Source of the DNA: Corynebacterium sp. UBA2622
Lineage (GTDB): Bacteria; Actinomycetota; Actinomycetes; Mycobacteriales; Mycobacteriaceae
Assembly (NCBI RefSeq): GCF_002339505.1
Contig: NZ_DDJO01000018.1
Span: 1 to 21,493 of the forward strand
Reading direction: 5' to 3'
Length of the DNA stretch: 21,493 bases
In this document: one piece after another, positions 1 through 7,383 of the stretch
How positions within the stretch are numbered: the stretch's first letter is position 1
How the letters are laid out: every line of letters starts with the position of its first letter
Notes under the pieces: generated by a model
What the model was told of the DNA's origin: nothing
The model's database searches: none
What the model saw: the letters and a program-made list of their open reading frames with translations, nothing else
Made by a program: the position numbers and the translations under genes

Positions 1-134
1 ATCCCACCACCACAACCAGGCCAACCCCCGAAACCCGGGAACAACCTCGCCGCGGCGACGAGAAGAAACAATAACCACCACACCCACAACCACGCAAACC
101 GGCTGCTTATCGCCCCTTTTAGGCCGCGCCAAGT
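1..134. other. Intergenic flank, no gene seen
   Basis: This stretch is rich in A and C on the plus strand and lower in GC than the genes around it. I see no convincing reading frame. It lies downstream of the ABC transporter operon, which is read on the minus strand. A short inverted repeat at 47-58 (TCGCCGCGGCGA) could form a stem in the operon's 3' region, but it has no clear U-tract, so I do not call a terminator. Confidence 0.5.
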
Positions 135-890
135 TCAGTGATAAGTGGCGATCGGGCCGTGCGGCCCCTCGATGACCCGCACCTCGGTGTCAAAGATGGC
201 GGTGAGCAGTTCGTCGCGCATGACCTCCGCAGGTGTTCCAAAGGCCGCGATGCGTCCGTCCTTGGCCGCGCAGATGTAGTCCGCGTACCGGGCGGCGAAG
301 TTGATGTCGTGGAGAACGATGACGATCGTTCGCCCCAGCTCGCTGGCGGCGCTGCGGAGATGCCGCATCATGTCGACGGAGTGCGAGATGTCCAGGTTGT
401 TCAGCGGTTCGTCGAGGAGCACGTACTGGGTTTCCTGGCACAACACCATCGCCACGTACGCCCGCTGGCGCTGCCCTCCTGAGAGCTGGTCGAGGTAGCG
501 GTTCTCCAGGGGTGTGAGCCCGAGGAAGTCGATGTACTTCGAGATAATGCGCTCGTCGTCAACCGTGAGCCGGCCGCCCGTGTACGGGAACCGGCCGAAG
601 CCGACGAGCTGGCGCACGGTAAGGCGGGTGACAAAGTGGTTTTCCTGGCGCAGGATTGAGACGATTTTCGCCAGGTCCCTCGAATTCGCGGTGGTCACGT
701 CCATCTGCCCGATTTCGACGGTGCCGGAATCGACCGCGAGGAGACGGCCGATCATGGTGAGCAGGGTAGACTTGCCGGCACCGTTCGGCCCGATCAGCGC
801 GGTGATGCCGCCGGCGGGGATCTCGAGATCGACGGGGCCGATGGAGGTTTCTTTCCCGTAGGTTTTTTGGACGTCGTGAAGCGCGATCAC
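135..890 (-). CDS. Iron-siderophore ABC transporter, ATP-binding protein (FecE/FepC type)
   Basis: This is the cytoplasmic ATPase that drives import through the two permeases encoded just upstream. At 251 aa it has the usual length for FecE-type ATPases. Motifs seen are Walker A GPNGAGKST (residues 34-42), Q-loop Q82, ABC signature LSGGQ (136-140), Walker B YVLLDE (156-161) and switch histidine H194. The start is a GTG at 890 that overlaps the permease stop (GTGA), so translation is probably coupled. It is the last gene of a four-gene operon. Family knowledge puts it with ferric-siderophore, haem and cobalamin importers. The two DtxR-like boxes before the operon favour an iron compound, but the exact substrate cannot be read from sequence. 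Confidence 0.93.
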   Translation of the reverse strand: MIALHDVQKTYGKETSIGPVDLEIPAGGITALIGPNGAGKSTLLTMIGRLLAVDSGTVEIGQMDVTTANSRDLAKIVSILRQENHFVTRLTVRQLVGFGRFPYTGGRLTVDDERIISKYIDFLGLTPLENRYLDQLSGGQRQRAYVAMVLCQETQYVLLDEPLNNLDISHSVDMMRHLRSAASELGRTIVIVLHDINFAARYADYICAAKDGRIAAFGTPAEVMRDELLTAIFDTEVRVIEGPHGPIATYH

Positions 891-1924
891 AGCCGGCCCT
901 TTCTGAGGATGACGACGAGGAAGGACAGGCCCCCCACCAGCTCGATGATGATGGAGACCACCCCCTGGGCGTAGAAGATGTGGTTCATGAGGAAGTAGGC
1001 GCCGGCGAGGATGACGAACGCGAGCAGGAAGGCCATTGGGAAGACGTACCGGTGGTCGTAGGTGTCCGTGAACAGGTACGCCAGCGTCGCGACGAGGAAT
1101 CCGAGGAAGGTCATCGGGCCGATCAGCGCAGTGGAGACCGCCATGAGCACCGAGACGAGCACGAGGGTGGCAACCGCGTTCCGCCGGTGGCTGACCCCCA
1201 GGTTCACCGCTACGTCCCTGCCCAGCGCCAGGATGTTGAGCCTCTTCGAGTTGAGGACCAAGAGCAGTGCCGCCACACCCACCAGCGGCATGGCCACGGG
1301 ATAGAAGTGCGGGTCCGCGTTGTTGACGGAGCCGAACATGCGGGCGGTGAGCACGTCGAACTCGCTTGGGGTGAGCATGCGCTGCATGAACGTCGACAGT
1401 GACCCGAGACCTCCCCCGATGACGATGCCCACGAGCAGCATGGCGTGCATGTTGTTCGCGGAATCCGCCAGCAGCCAGGTGTAGAGCACGAGGGAAAGGC
1501 CGACCATCACCGCCACCTGGGCGAGGAACATCGGCAGCGTCCGCGCGTTATTCAGCCCGGCGACCCCGAGGAAGTAGACGGTGGCCGTGTGGATCGCGAC
1601 GTAGAGGGATTCGAAACCCATGATCGACGGTGTGAGAATGCGGTTGTTGGTCACCGTCTGAAAGGCCACGGTCGCCAGCGACTGGCACAGGGCGACGATG
1701 AACATGGCGATCACCGAGTTCATGCGCCGCCTCGCGATGAGCCAGTAGCCGCGGGTGCCGTAATCCACGGGGTTGCCGTATGCAATCAACCCCGCGACAA
1801 ACGCAAGCGCGAGCACCGCCAGGACCCCAAGCGCGAGCCAGTATCGCCGCATGCTTTGCGACGTCTGGAACGCGCCCACGTGTCTTTCGTCGCGCACCGG
1901 TTTCATCACCCCTGCCCTACCCAC
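887..1924 (-). CDS. Iron-siderophore ABC transporter permease (FecCD family), second subunit
   Basis: This is an integral membrane subunit of 345 aa. Hydrophobic segments run through the whole chain after a charged N-terminus of about 25 residues, and the family usually has about 10 helices. The cytoplasmic coupling region is visible in the C-terminal third (PMTFLGFLVATLAYLFTDTY), equivalent to the GFVGLIVPH region of BtuC/FecCD proteins, though it departs from that consensus. The ATG at 1924 overlaps the upstream permease stop by 8 nt. An in-frame ATG at 1906 (MKPVRDER) is an alternative start. It should form a heterodimeric channel with the 1917-2891 product and dock on the ATPase encoded next. 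The function call rests on family and operon context. Confidence 0.9.
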   Translation of the reverse strand: MGRAGVMKPVRDERHVGAFQTSQSMRRYWLALGVLAVLALAFVAGLIAYGNPVDYGTRGYWLIARRRMNSVIAMFIVALCQSLATVAFQTVTNNRILTPSIMGFESLYVAIHTATVYFLGVAGLNNARTLPMFLAQVAVMVGLSLVLYTWLLADSANNMHAMLLVGIVIGGGLGSLSTFMQRMLTPSEFDVLTARMFGSVNNADPHFYPVAMPLVGVAALLLVLNSKRLNILALGRDVAVNLGVSHRRNAVATLVLVSVLMAVSTALIGPMTFLGFLVATLAYLFTDTYDHRYVFPMAFLLAFVILAGAYFLMNHIFYAQGVVSIIIELVGGLSFLVVILRKGRL

Positions 1925-2891
1925 GGCGCGTCTGCCTCACGATGAGCGCCACGAAAACCGCCGCGCCGACCACCCCGAGGATGACCGAGACCGGCATCTC
2001 GAAGGGCGCGATGATGATGCGACCGAGGAGGTCACACACGGTGACGATGCCCACGCCCAGGACACACACCCAGGGCAGGTTCGAGCGGATGTCGTCGCCG
2101 CGCACCATGCTCACCACGTTGGGGACGATGAGACCGAGGAAGGGTAGGTTGCCCACCACCACGGTGACCACACCGGAGGCGACGGCGACCAGGCCGGTGC
2201 CCACGAGCACGACCCTGTTGTAGTCCAGGCCGACGTTCGTGGCCACATCCTGGCCCAGACCCGCGACGGTGAGCTTGTCCGCGTAGAGGAACACGGCGAC
2301 CACCACGGCGAGCACAATCCACAGCACCTCGTACTGGCCGGCGATAACGCTGGTAAAGGAGCCCGCGAACCACACACCGAGCGACTGCAGCAGGTTCGTC
2401 TCCAGGGCGAAGAACGTCGAGACCGAACTGACCACCGCTCCCAGCATGATCCCAACGATCGGTACCACGAGCGAGGACCGCAGGGTCACGCGCCGCAGGA
2501 AGAGGAAGAAGACCATCGTTCCCGCGAAGGCGAAGGCGACTGCGACGAGCATGCGCACGAGGATCGGGGCGTGCGGAGCGACAACCAGCGTGGTGAGGAG
2601 CCCCAGCCCGGCCCACTCCGTGGTGCCCGTCGTGGTTGGTTCCACGAAGCGGTTCTGGGTGAGCATCTGCATGATCAGCCCGCTCATCGCCATCGCCGCG
2701 CCGGCCAGCACCAGCGCAATGGTGCGCGGGACGCGGGTGGCCCGGAACATTTCCCAGCCGTCCGGGCTGCGCCAGATGTCGTACTGCCCGACGAACAGAG
2801 AGGCGGCCAGGAGGGCGGCAACAATGGCGGCACCCGCCAGGAGCCTCCAGTCGAGGAGCGCCGGGCGGGTGGCGGTGGAGGTCGATGGCAT
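1917..2891 (-). CDS. Iron-siderophore ABC transporter permease (FecCD family), first subunit
   Basis: This 324 aa permease has multiple membrane spans. It carries conserved FecCD features: an RVPRTIALVLAGAAMAMSG stretch near residue 50, then an LxxN-type loop, and the coupling motif LPFLGLIVPNVVSMVRGDD followed by SNLPW in the last third. The ATG at 2891 follows directly on the TAG stop of the substrate-binding protein with no gap (TAGATG), and its own stop overlaps the next permease. This tight packing supports a single transcript starting at the DtxR boxes. It is a likely partner of the 887-1924 subunit in a heterodimeric iron-chelate channel. Confidence 0.92.
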   Translation of the reverse strand: MPSTSTATRPALLDWRLLAGAAIVAALLAASLFVGQYDIWRSPDGWEMFRATRVPRTIALVLAGAAMAMSGLIMQMLTQNRFVEPTTTGTTEWAGLGLLTTLVVAPHAPILVRMLVAVAFAFAGTMVFFLFLRRVTLRSSLVVPIVGIMLGAVVSSVSTFFALETNLLQSLGVWFAGSFTSVIAGQYEVLWIVLAVVVAVFLYADKLTVAGLGQDVATNVGLDYNRVVLVGTGLVAVASGVVTVVVGNLPFLGLIVPNVVSMVRGDDIRSNLPWVCVLGVGIVTVCDLLGRIIIAPFEMPVSVILGVVGAAVFVALIVRQTRRG

Positions 2892-3926
2892 CTACTTGGC
2901 GGCCTCGAAGGAGTCGGCGAGCTGGTTAAGGATCTCGGTGTAGGTGATGATCGACTCGTTGGTGTAAGTGTCGGCCGGCGCGACGTAGACGTGGTTGTCC
3001 TTGACCGCGGTGACGTTCTTCAGCGGCTGCGAGTCGGCGATCACGGTCTGGGCGGAAGGTGACCCCTCGTCGGAGCGGGTGCCTGCATCACGGTCGAGCA
3101 CGAGAATCCAGTCCGGGTTGGATTGGGCGATGGACTCGACGGAGATGTCGTCGCCCTGGTGGTCGTTGGTCGCGTTGTCCACCTTCAGGGCGGGCTTCAT
3201 TCCCAGCATGTCGAAGACGGGGCCCCAGACCCGCCCGATGCCCGGAGCGACGTAACCGAGCTCACCGCCGGAGGCGTTGAGCGCCATGACGGTCTGGTCC
3301 GGGTTGTAGGCGGACTTGGCGCGGTCCCGGGCGGCGGTGAAGTCGTCGACAAGCTTTCTGGCGTCGTCCTGCTTGCCGAAGACCTCGCCCAGAGCCTCGG
3401 TCTGGCGGATGAGCTCTTCGTCGAGGGGCTTGCCGTCGCGGGGTTCGAAGTCGAGGACGGCGGCGTCGGGGACGAGTTTGCCGATCTCGCCGTCGTACTT
3501 CTGGAAGCGCTGGCCCGAGACGACGACATCCGGGTCGGCCGCGACAATCGCCTCGAGATTGGGCTCGCGGTGGCTGCCGATGTCGACGATGTTCTCGTCA
3601 TCACCGATGCCCGGGATTGTGGTGGGGACGAGCTGGCGGGCCGCTGCGACGGGCTTGATCCCCCACTGGTCGACGATCTCGAAGGAGCGGTTGTCCAGGG
3701 CCACGACGCGCTTCGGCGGGCTGGGAACGACCTTCTGGCCCGTGTTGTCCTCCACGGTCACCGAGTCGGTGGCCGCCGTCGCGCTCGCGGAGCCCGCAGC
3801 CCCGTCGGCGGAGCTCGAGGCACCGGTTGCGGTCGAGGCCTTCTCCCCGGTCGAGCACGAGGCGAGGCCCAGGGACGTGACGGCGGCCAGCGCGACAACG
3901 GCGGTGCGCGCGGTGAAACGGGACAT
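2892..3926 (-). CDS. Iron-siderophore substrate-binding lipoprotein (FatB/CeuE type)
   Basis: This 344 aa lipoprotein has a type II signal peptide: basic MSRFTARTA, a hydrophobic stretch, then lipobox LASC with the lipidated cysteine at C24. A Ser/Ala/Thr-rich linker follows to about residue 55. The rest is the periplasmic-binding-protein fold of the FepB/FatB/CeuE kind, with the recognisable stretches PKRVVALDNRSFEIVDQWG, NLEAIVAADPDVVVSG and SNPDWILVLDRD. An AAGGAG ribosome site lies 8 nt before the ATG (plus-strand 3935-3940). It is the first gene of the importer operon, and two DtxR-like boxes lie within 90 bp upstream. It should capture a ferric siderophore outside the membrane. C. glutamicum has a similar DtxR-controlled importer near smpB (recalled from literature, not checked). 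Confidence 0.92.
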   Translation of the reverse strand: MSRFTARTAVVALAAVTSLGLASCSTGEKASTATGASSSADGAAGSASATAATDSVTVEDNTGQKVVPSPPKRVVALDNRSFEIVDQWGIKPVAAARQLVPTTIPGIGDDENIVDIGSHREPNLEAIVAADPDVVVSGQRFQKYDGEIGKLVPDAAVLDFEPRDGKPLDEELIRQTEALGEVFGKQDDARKLVDDFTAARDRAKSAYNPDQTVMALNASGGELGYVAPGIGRVWGPVFDMLGMKPALKVDNATNDHQGDDISVESIAQSNPDWILVLDRDAGTRSDEGSPSAQTVIADSQPLKNVTAVKDNHVYVAPADTYTNESIITYTEILNQLADSFEAAK

Positions 3927-3954
3927 GGGATCCGCTCCTTTGATTCATCCAAAA

Positions 3955-3973
3955 GTAGGTAAGGCTTACCTGG
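3955..3973 (-). promoter_or_regulatory. DtxR-box-like operator 1 (proximal)
   Basis: GTAGGTAAGGCTTACCTGG matches the DtxR/IdeR consensus TTAGGTTAGCCTAACCTAA at 13 of 19 positions and is itself a near-palindrome. It sits 29 bp upstream of the ATG of the lipoprotein gene, where a bound repressor would block transcription. Expected behaviour is repression by Fe2+-loaded DtxR and induction in iron starvation. Confidence 0.8.
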
Positions 3974-3992
3974 GTCAAGGTACAAGTTGCAG

Positions 3993-4011
3993 TTAAGTAA
4001 GCCAATCCTTA
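3993..4011 (-). promoter_or_regulatory. DtxR-box-like operator 2 (distal)
   Basis: TTAAGTAAGCCAATCCTTA matches the DtxR/IdeR consensus at 14 of 19 positions. It lies 19 bp beyond operator 1, so the centres are 38 bp apart. Two boxes at one promoter could allow cooperative or graded repression. No sharp -35/-10 pair could be fixed between them. Confidence 0.7.
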
Positions 4012-4117
4012 CCCCCGCCCCGTTTCACGCGCCCCGCGTATTTACAGCACACAAGTGTTTTCTAATTCGCGGCCGGGGGTATCGCGGGGGTGACCCGCAG
4101 GCCCCCAGACATGGGAG
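4012..4117. other. Intergenic region between operon promoter and tmRNA terminator
   Basis: About 100 bp lie between the upstream DtxR-like box and the terminator palindrome. No reading frame is evident. The AT-richer part (4041-4067) may hold promoter elements for the lipoprotein operon, but none is clear. Confidence 0.35.
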
Positions 4118-4145
4118 AACCCCCGGCCACATGTGGCCGGGGGTT
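4118..4145 (-). terminator. Rho-independent terminator downstream of ssrA (palindromic)
   Basis: A 28-bp perfect inverted repeat (arm AACCCCCGGCCACA) forms a long GC-rich stem. It lies just past the 3' end of the tmRNA gene. The arms end in AA and TT, so T residues follow the stem in either direction but the run is short. The position fits termination of ssrA transcription. Confidence 0.8.
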
Positions 4146-4149
4146 TAAC

Positions 4150-4528
4150 GGTGGAGATGCCGGGAATTGAACCCGGGTCCTCCATTACCGCACCAGGGCT
4201 TCTCCGTGCGCAGTTCGCGCTACGCCTCTGCTCGGCCCTCCGGATCAGGCAAACATGTCCGGATGACGGGCCCAGTCAGTGTGAGAAGTCCCTTCCGAAC
4301 CCCGCTGACAAGGCCGGAAGGCAAGTCCCCTGAGTCGATGCCAGGTACCGGGACGGGGACGGGCCCGGCCTGACAGACACGCGGTCGCTACTTAGGCAGC
4401 GAGGGCGTAGTCACGCTGAGAGTTCTTCTCTGCGTTTATTGTTTGCTGCGACGCTCACGGTGGTCTCCAGCCTGCACCGGCACGCTTCCCCTGGATTGAT
4501 CAATGGAGTCGAAACCAAAATCATCCCC
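4150..4528 (-). ncRNA. ssrA: Transfer-messenger RNA (tmRNA)
   Basis: The tmRNA rescues stalled ribosomes together with SmpB and adds a degradation tag. On the minus strand the 5' end reads GGGGAUGAUUUUGGUUUCGA (from 4528), the canonical tmRNA start. The 3' end has a T-arm with GGTTCAATTCC and an acceptor strand CAUCUCC that pairs along all seven positions with GGGGAUG. The genome encodes ACCG at the end, so the terminal CCA is not fully encoded. The tag frame at 4433-4392 begins at a GCA resume codon and reads AEKNSQRDYALAA then TAA. The ALAA ending is the protease-recognised type. Length is about 377 nt. SmpB is encoded about 0.7 kb upstream on the same strand. Confidence 0.96.
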
Positions 4529-4563
4529 ATTGCGCTACGGCGGGAATCTGCTTGAACCGTAGG

Positions 4564-4582
4564 AAAGGTAAGCTTAGCCCTC
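4564..4582. promoter_or_regulatory. Possible DtxR-like site upstream of ssrA
   Basis: The 19-mer AAAGGTAAGCTTAGCCCTC contains the inverted half-sites GGTAAG and CTTAGCC and matches the DtxR consensus at 12 of 19 positions. It lies 36-54 bp upstream of the tmRNA 5' end and just beyond the stop of the dehydrogenase gene. The match is weaker than at the two sites before the importer operon. Confidence 0.35.
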
Positions 4583-4617
4583 CCCTCCCCCGGCCCGCAA
4601 GAGGCCCCGGCGCGCGG

Positions 4618-5274
4618 CTACCCCAACCCGGAAGGCGCCACGCGGAGAAACTCGACGGTGGCGCCAGGGCCCGCATCGACCGCCAGGCGCACCGCGCGCG
4701 CCACGGCTGAGGGGGCCATCTTCGGGGCATCGCCGTGCTCATTGCCGGAAATCATGTCGGTGTCCGTCCGCCCCGGGTGGATGGAGGTGACGCGGACGCG
4801 GCCCTTCTCCTCCAGGCTCAGCGCGTCCGTGAAACCCTTCAGCGCGTACTTCGTGGCGCAGTAGGCCGTGCCCTCCTCCACGCCGTGGAACCCGGCCCCG
4901 GAGTTGATGGTCACCAGCAGGCCCGAGGAGCGTCGTAAAGCGGGCAGGAGTGCGCGGGCGAGATCGACGCCGGCGAAGACGTTGACCTCGAAGGCCTCCA
5001 TCCATTGGGCGCGGGTGAGGTCCTCGAAGCGACCCTTCGGGAAAAGGCCGGCGGCATGGACGAGCACGTCGAGCTCCCCGATGCGCCCGGCGGCGCGGGC
5101 GAGGGCTTCGGGGTCGCGCAGGTCCACCTCGAAAGGCTCGGCCGAGGGGAGCTCTGCGACGACCTCTGAGGCGTCGCTGCTCGCGCCCACGTAGACGTGG
5201 TGGTCTCTCCCCAGCTCCTCTGCGATGGCCCGGCCGATCCCCCGGGAAGCGCCGGTGACGAGTGCCTTCTTCAC
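4618..5274 (-). CDS. Short-chain dehydrogenase/reductase (SDR family)
   Basis: This is a 218 aa NAD(P)(H)-dependent oxidoreductase of the classical SDR type with unknown substrate. The dinucleotide motif TGASRGIG starts at residue 7. The HAAG stretch (in place of NNAG) is near residues 73-76. The catalytic set is S125 and YxxxK (Y138, K142), followed by the IHPGRTDTDM stretch typical of this family. I chose the GTG at 5274 because it makes a GTGA overlap with the smpB stop and places the Rossmann beta-strand (VKKALVTGAS) at the very N-terminus. An upstream in-frame extension would run over smpB and has no homologous look. Coupling to smpB probably reflects operon packing. A specific role in trans-translation is not supported. 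Confidence 0.88.
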   Translation of the reverse strand: MKKALVTGASRGIGRAIAEELGRDHHVYVGASSDASEVVAELPSAEPFEVDLRDPEALARAAGRIGELDVLVHAAGLFPKGRFEDLTRAQWMEAFEVNVFAGVDLARALLPALRRSSGLLVTINSGAGFHGVEEGTAYCATKYALKGFTDALSLEEKGRVRVTSIHPGRTDTDMISGNEHGDAPKMAPSAVARAVRLAVDAGPGATVEFLRVAPSGLG

Positions 5275-5762
5275 GCCTTGATCCCCTTCAGCTTCCGGCC
5301 GAGGTCGCGGGCGATTTCCCGGTCCTCGGTGCGCCGCTTGATGCTCTGGCGCTTGTCGTAATCCTGCTTGCCCTGCGCCAGGCCGAGCTCCACTTTGGCG
5401 CGCCCGTCCTTGAGGTAGAGCGACAGCGGGACCAGGGTGCGGTTTCCGTCCTTGATCCTGCCCTCCAGCGAGTCGATCTCCCGGCGGTGCATGAGCAGCT
5501 TGCGCGTGCGGCGCGGGCTGTGGTTCGTCCACGACCCGCGCGAGTACTCCGGAATGTGGAGGTTGCGCAGCCACACCTCGCCGTTGTCGATGGTGGCGAA
5601 GGCCTCGACCAAGCTCGCCTTGCCCTCGCGCAGCGATTTGATCTCCGTGCCCACGAGGGCGATGCCCGTTTCGTAGGTGTCGAGGATCGTGTAATCGTGC
5701 CGCGCCTTGCGGTTCGACGCGACGACACCGCCGGGGGTCTGCTTTTTCTTCTTCTTGGCCAT
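5271..5762 (-). CDS. smpB: SsrA-binding protein SmpB
   Basis: SmpB binds the tRNA-like domain of tmRNA and carries it to stalled ribosomes. At 163 aa it has the usual length. Family stretches are NRKARHDYTILDTYETGIALVGTEIKSLR at 17-45, EVWLRNLHIPEY at 62-73, HRREIDSLEGRIK near 92-104, and the basic C-terminal tail KQDYDKRQSIKRR, which enters the mRNA channel. The N-terminus is very lysine-rich (MAKKKKKQ). The start is the ATG at 5762, 21 bp beyond the ftsX stop. A -10-like TAGACT lies about 10 nt before the ATG on the minus strand. The partner RNA gene ssrA lies downstream on the same strand. Confidence 0.97.
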   Translation of the reverse strand: MAKKKKKQTPGGVVASNRKARHDYTILDTYETGIALVGTEIKSLREGKASLVEAFATIDNGEVWLRNLHIPEYSRGSWTNHSPRRTRKLLMHRREIDSLEGRIKDGNRTLVPLSLYLKDGRAKVELGLAQGKQDYDKRQSIKRRTEDREIARDLGRKLKGIKA

Positions 5763-5767
5763 AACCC

Positions 5768-5787
5768 CTAGCAGTCTAGCGCGCTAG
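5768..5787. repeat. Three CTAG tetramers at 8-bp spacing with a 12-bp palindrome
   Basis: CTAG occurs at 5768, 5776 and 5784, exactly 8 bp apart. The last two form the perfect palindrome CTAGCGCGCTAG (5776-5787). The block covers the ftsX stop codon and the putative -10 of smpB. It could be a protein-binding site or a chance result of the stop codon context. Confidence 0.45.
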
Positions 5788-6686
5788 TTTCGCACGTAAC
5801 TACGAAGCGCCACCTGCGCGGCGATGCCGCCGAGCGCGACCGCCGCGAGGGTGACAAGCGGCATGACAACCCACACGGTGGAGTCGGGCACGCGCGCGAT
5901 CAGCTGGGATGAGTAGAGGTCGCTCAGCATCGGGTCGACGACGAAGCGCTTGCTTGCCCACGCCACGAGCGTGCCGACGATCCCGCCGACGAGGACGGAG
6001 ACGACGGCCTCCAGCACGAACGGCGCCTGGGTGAACCAGCGCGACGCGCCCACCATCCGCATGATGCCGATCTGCTCCCGGCGGTTGAACGCCGCGAGCT
6101 GGACCATGTTGGCGATGAGGAACACCGCGGCGACGGCCTGCGCGCCCGCCACGAGGAAGGCGACGTTGCGGAAGGTGTCCATCGTGCCCGCCGCGTGGCG
6201 GACGGTGTCGGCCTGGTCTGTCACCACGGCCACCTGGGGCATGTCGCGGATCTCGTCGATGGGCGAGGCATCGGCGGGATCCTTCAGGCGCACGTGGAGC
6301 GCGGCCGGAAGGGCGTCCGGGCTGGTCTCGCGGACCAGCTCCGGCTCGGTGTCCTTGAACAGCTCGACGAAGCGTTCGTAGGACTGCTGGCGGGAGCGGA
6401 ACGTGACCTGCTCGACGCGGTCGTCGGACTGGAGCTTGTCGCGGACCTCCTTGCACTCGGTGCTGGAGCAGTCGGTGTCCGAGGAGGAGATCTGCTCGTC
6501 GAGCTCCACCATCACCTCGACGCGGTCGAGGTAGAGGTCCTTCGTCTCGGCCGTGGCCTGCGAGATCATGATGCCCGCGCCGACCAACACCAGGGAAAGC
6601 GCGGTGGTGATGATGAGCGCGATGGTCATGGTGATGTTGCGTCCGAGCCCGCGCAGGCCCTCGCGGAAGATAAATCCCCAGTTCAT
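5784..6686 (-). CDS. ftsX: Cell division protein FtsX (ABC-type permease subunit)
   Basis: FtsX is the membrane partner of FtsE. In actinobacteria the complex controls peptidoglycan hydrolases (RipC in mycobacteria) at the septum. The protein is 300 aa with the expected topology: a cytoplasmic N-terminus, one helix at about 20-42, an extracellular domain at about 45-170, and three helices in the C-terminal part. The extracellular domain has two cysteines (C73, C78) that could form a disulfide. The ATG at 6686 lies 2 nt after the ftsE stop, so the two are co-translated. Confidence 0.95.
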   Translation of the reverse strand: MNWGFIFREGLRGLGRNITMTIALIITTALSLVLVGAGIMISQATAETKDLYLDRVEVMVELDEQISSSDTDCSSTECKEVRDKLQSDDRVEQVTFRSRQQSYERFVELFKDTEPELVRETSPDALPAALHVRLKDPADASPIDEIRDMPQVAVVTDQADTVRHAAGTMDTFRNVAFLVAGAQAVAAVFLIANMVQLAAFNRREQIGIMRMVGASRWFTQAPFVLEAVVSVLVGGIVGTLVAWASKRFVVDPMLSDLYSSQLIARVPDSTVWVVMPLVTLAAVALGGIAAQVALRSYVRN

Positions 6687-6688
6687 GC

Positions 6689-7381
6689 TTAGCGCCCTTC
6701 CGTTCCGTACACACCGTGGCTGTCGTCGCGCACCAGCTTGCCCAGGTGCAGCTCCATCACGCGCTGACGCATGTCGTTGACGGCGCGCGCGTTATGGGTG
6801 GACATCACCACCGTCGAGCCGAGGCGGTTGATGCGGGCCAGAAGGCCCATGATCTCGTCGGCGGTGGCGGGGTCCAGGTTGCCCGTCGGCTCGTCGGCAA
6901 GCACGAGCGGGGGCCTGTCGACGAAGGCGCGCGCGATGGCCACGCGCTGCTGTTCGCCGCCGGAGAGCTCGTTGGGCATGCGCCGGGCCTTCGAGTCGAG
7001 GCCGACGAGCTCGAGCGCCTCGGGCACCAGCTTGGCGATCTTCGTCTTCGACTTGCCGGTGACCTCCAGGGCGAACGCGACGTTGTCGTACACGTTGAGC
7101 TTGGGCAGGAGGCGGAAGTCCTGGAAGACGTAGCCGATGGACTGGCGCAGCCGGTTGATCTCCCGGCCCTTCAGGGCGTTGACGTGGAAGTCGTTGAAGT
7201 AGATGTCGCCGCCGGAGACGTTCTCCTCGCGGATCATCAGCTGCAGGAAGGTCGACTTGCCCGAGCCGGAGGGGCCGATGAGGAAGACGAACTCGCCGTC
7301 GCCGATTTCGAAAGAGACGTTGTCCAGCGCGGGGCGCGTGGAGGTCGGGTAGATCTTGGTGACATCCGAAAATCTAATCAC
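6689..7381 (-). CDS. ftsE: Cell division ATP-binding protein FtsE
   Basis: FtsE is the cytoplasmic ATPase of the FtsEX complex. It is 230 aa with Walker A GPSGSGKST (36-44), Q-loop in YVFQDFRLL (Q87), signature LSGGEQQR (139-146), Walker B LVLADE (159-164) and a switch histidine in STHNARAV. The N-terminus MIRFSDVTKIYPT is typical. The start is GTG at 7381. It lies 7 nt after a -10-like TAGGGT on the minus strand, with no Shine-Dalgarno, suggesting a leaderless message. ftsX follows after 2 nt. Confidence 0.96.
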   Translation of the reverse strand: MIRFSDVTKIYPTSTRPALDNVSFEIGDGEFVFLIGPSGSGKSTFLQLMIREENVSGGDIYFNDFHVNALKGREINRLRQSIGYVFQDFRLLPKLNVYDNVAFALEVTGKSKTKIAKLVPEALELVGLDSKARRMPNELSGGEQQRVAIARAFVDRPPLVLADEPTGNLDPATADEIMGLLARINRLGSTVVMSTHNARAVNDMRQRVMELHLGKLVRDDSHGVYGTEGR

Positions 7382-7383
7382 CC

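Noticed and set aside
4133..4373. Short plus-strand frames over the tmRNA gene
   Set aside because: They lie wholly in the antisense of ssrA, have no ribosome site, and their sequence is dictated by the RNA structure.
5275..5574. N-terminal extension of the dehydrogenase into smpB
   Set aside because: The extension is Pro/Ala/Gln-rich with no Rossmann-fold context. The GTG at 5274 overlapping the smpB stop places the beta-strand and TGxxxGIG motif correctly.
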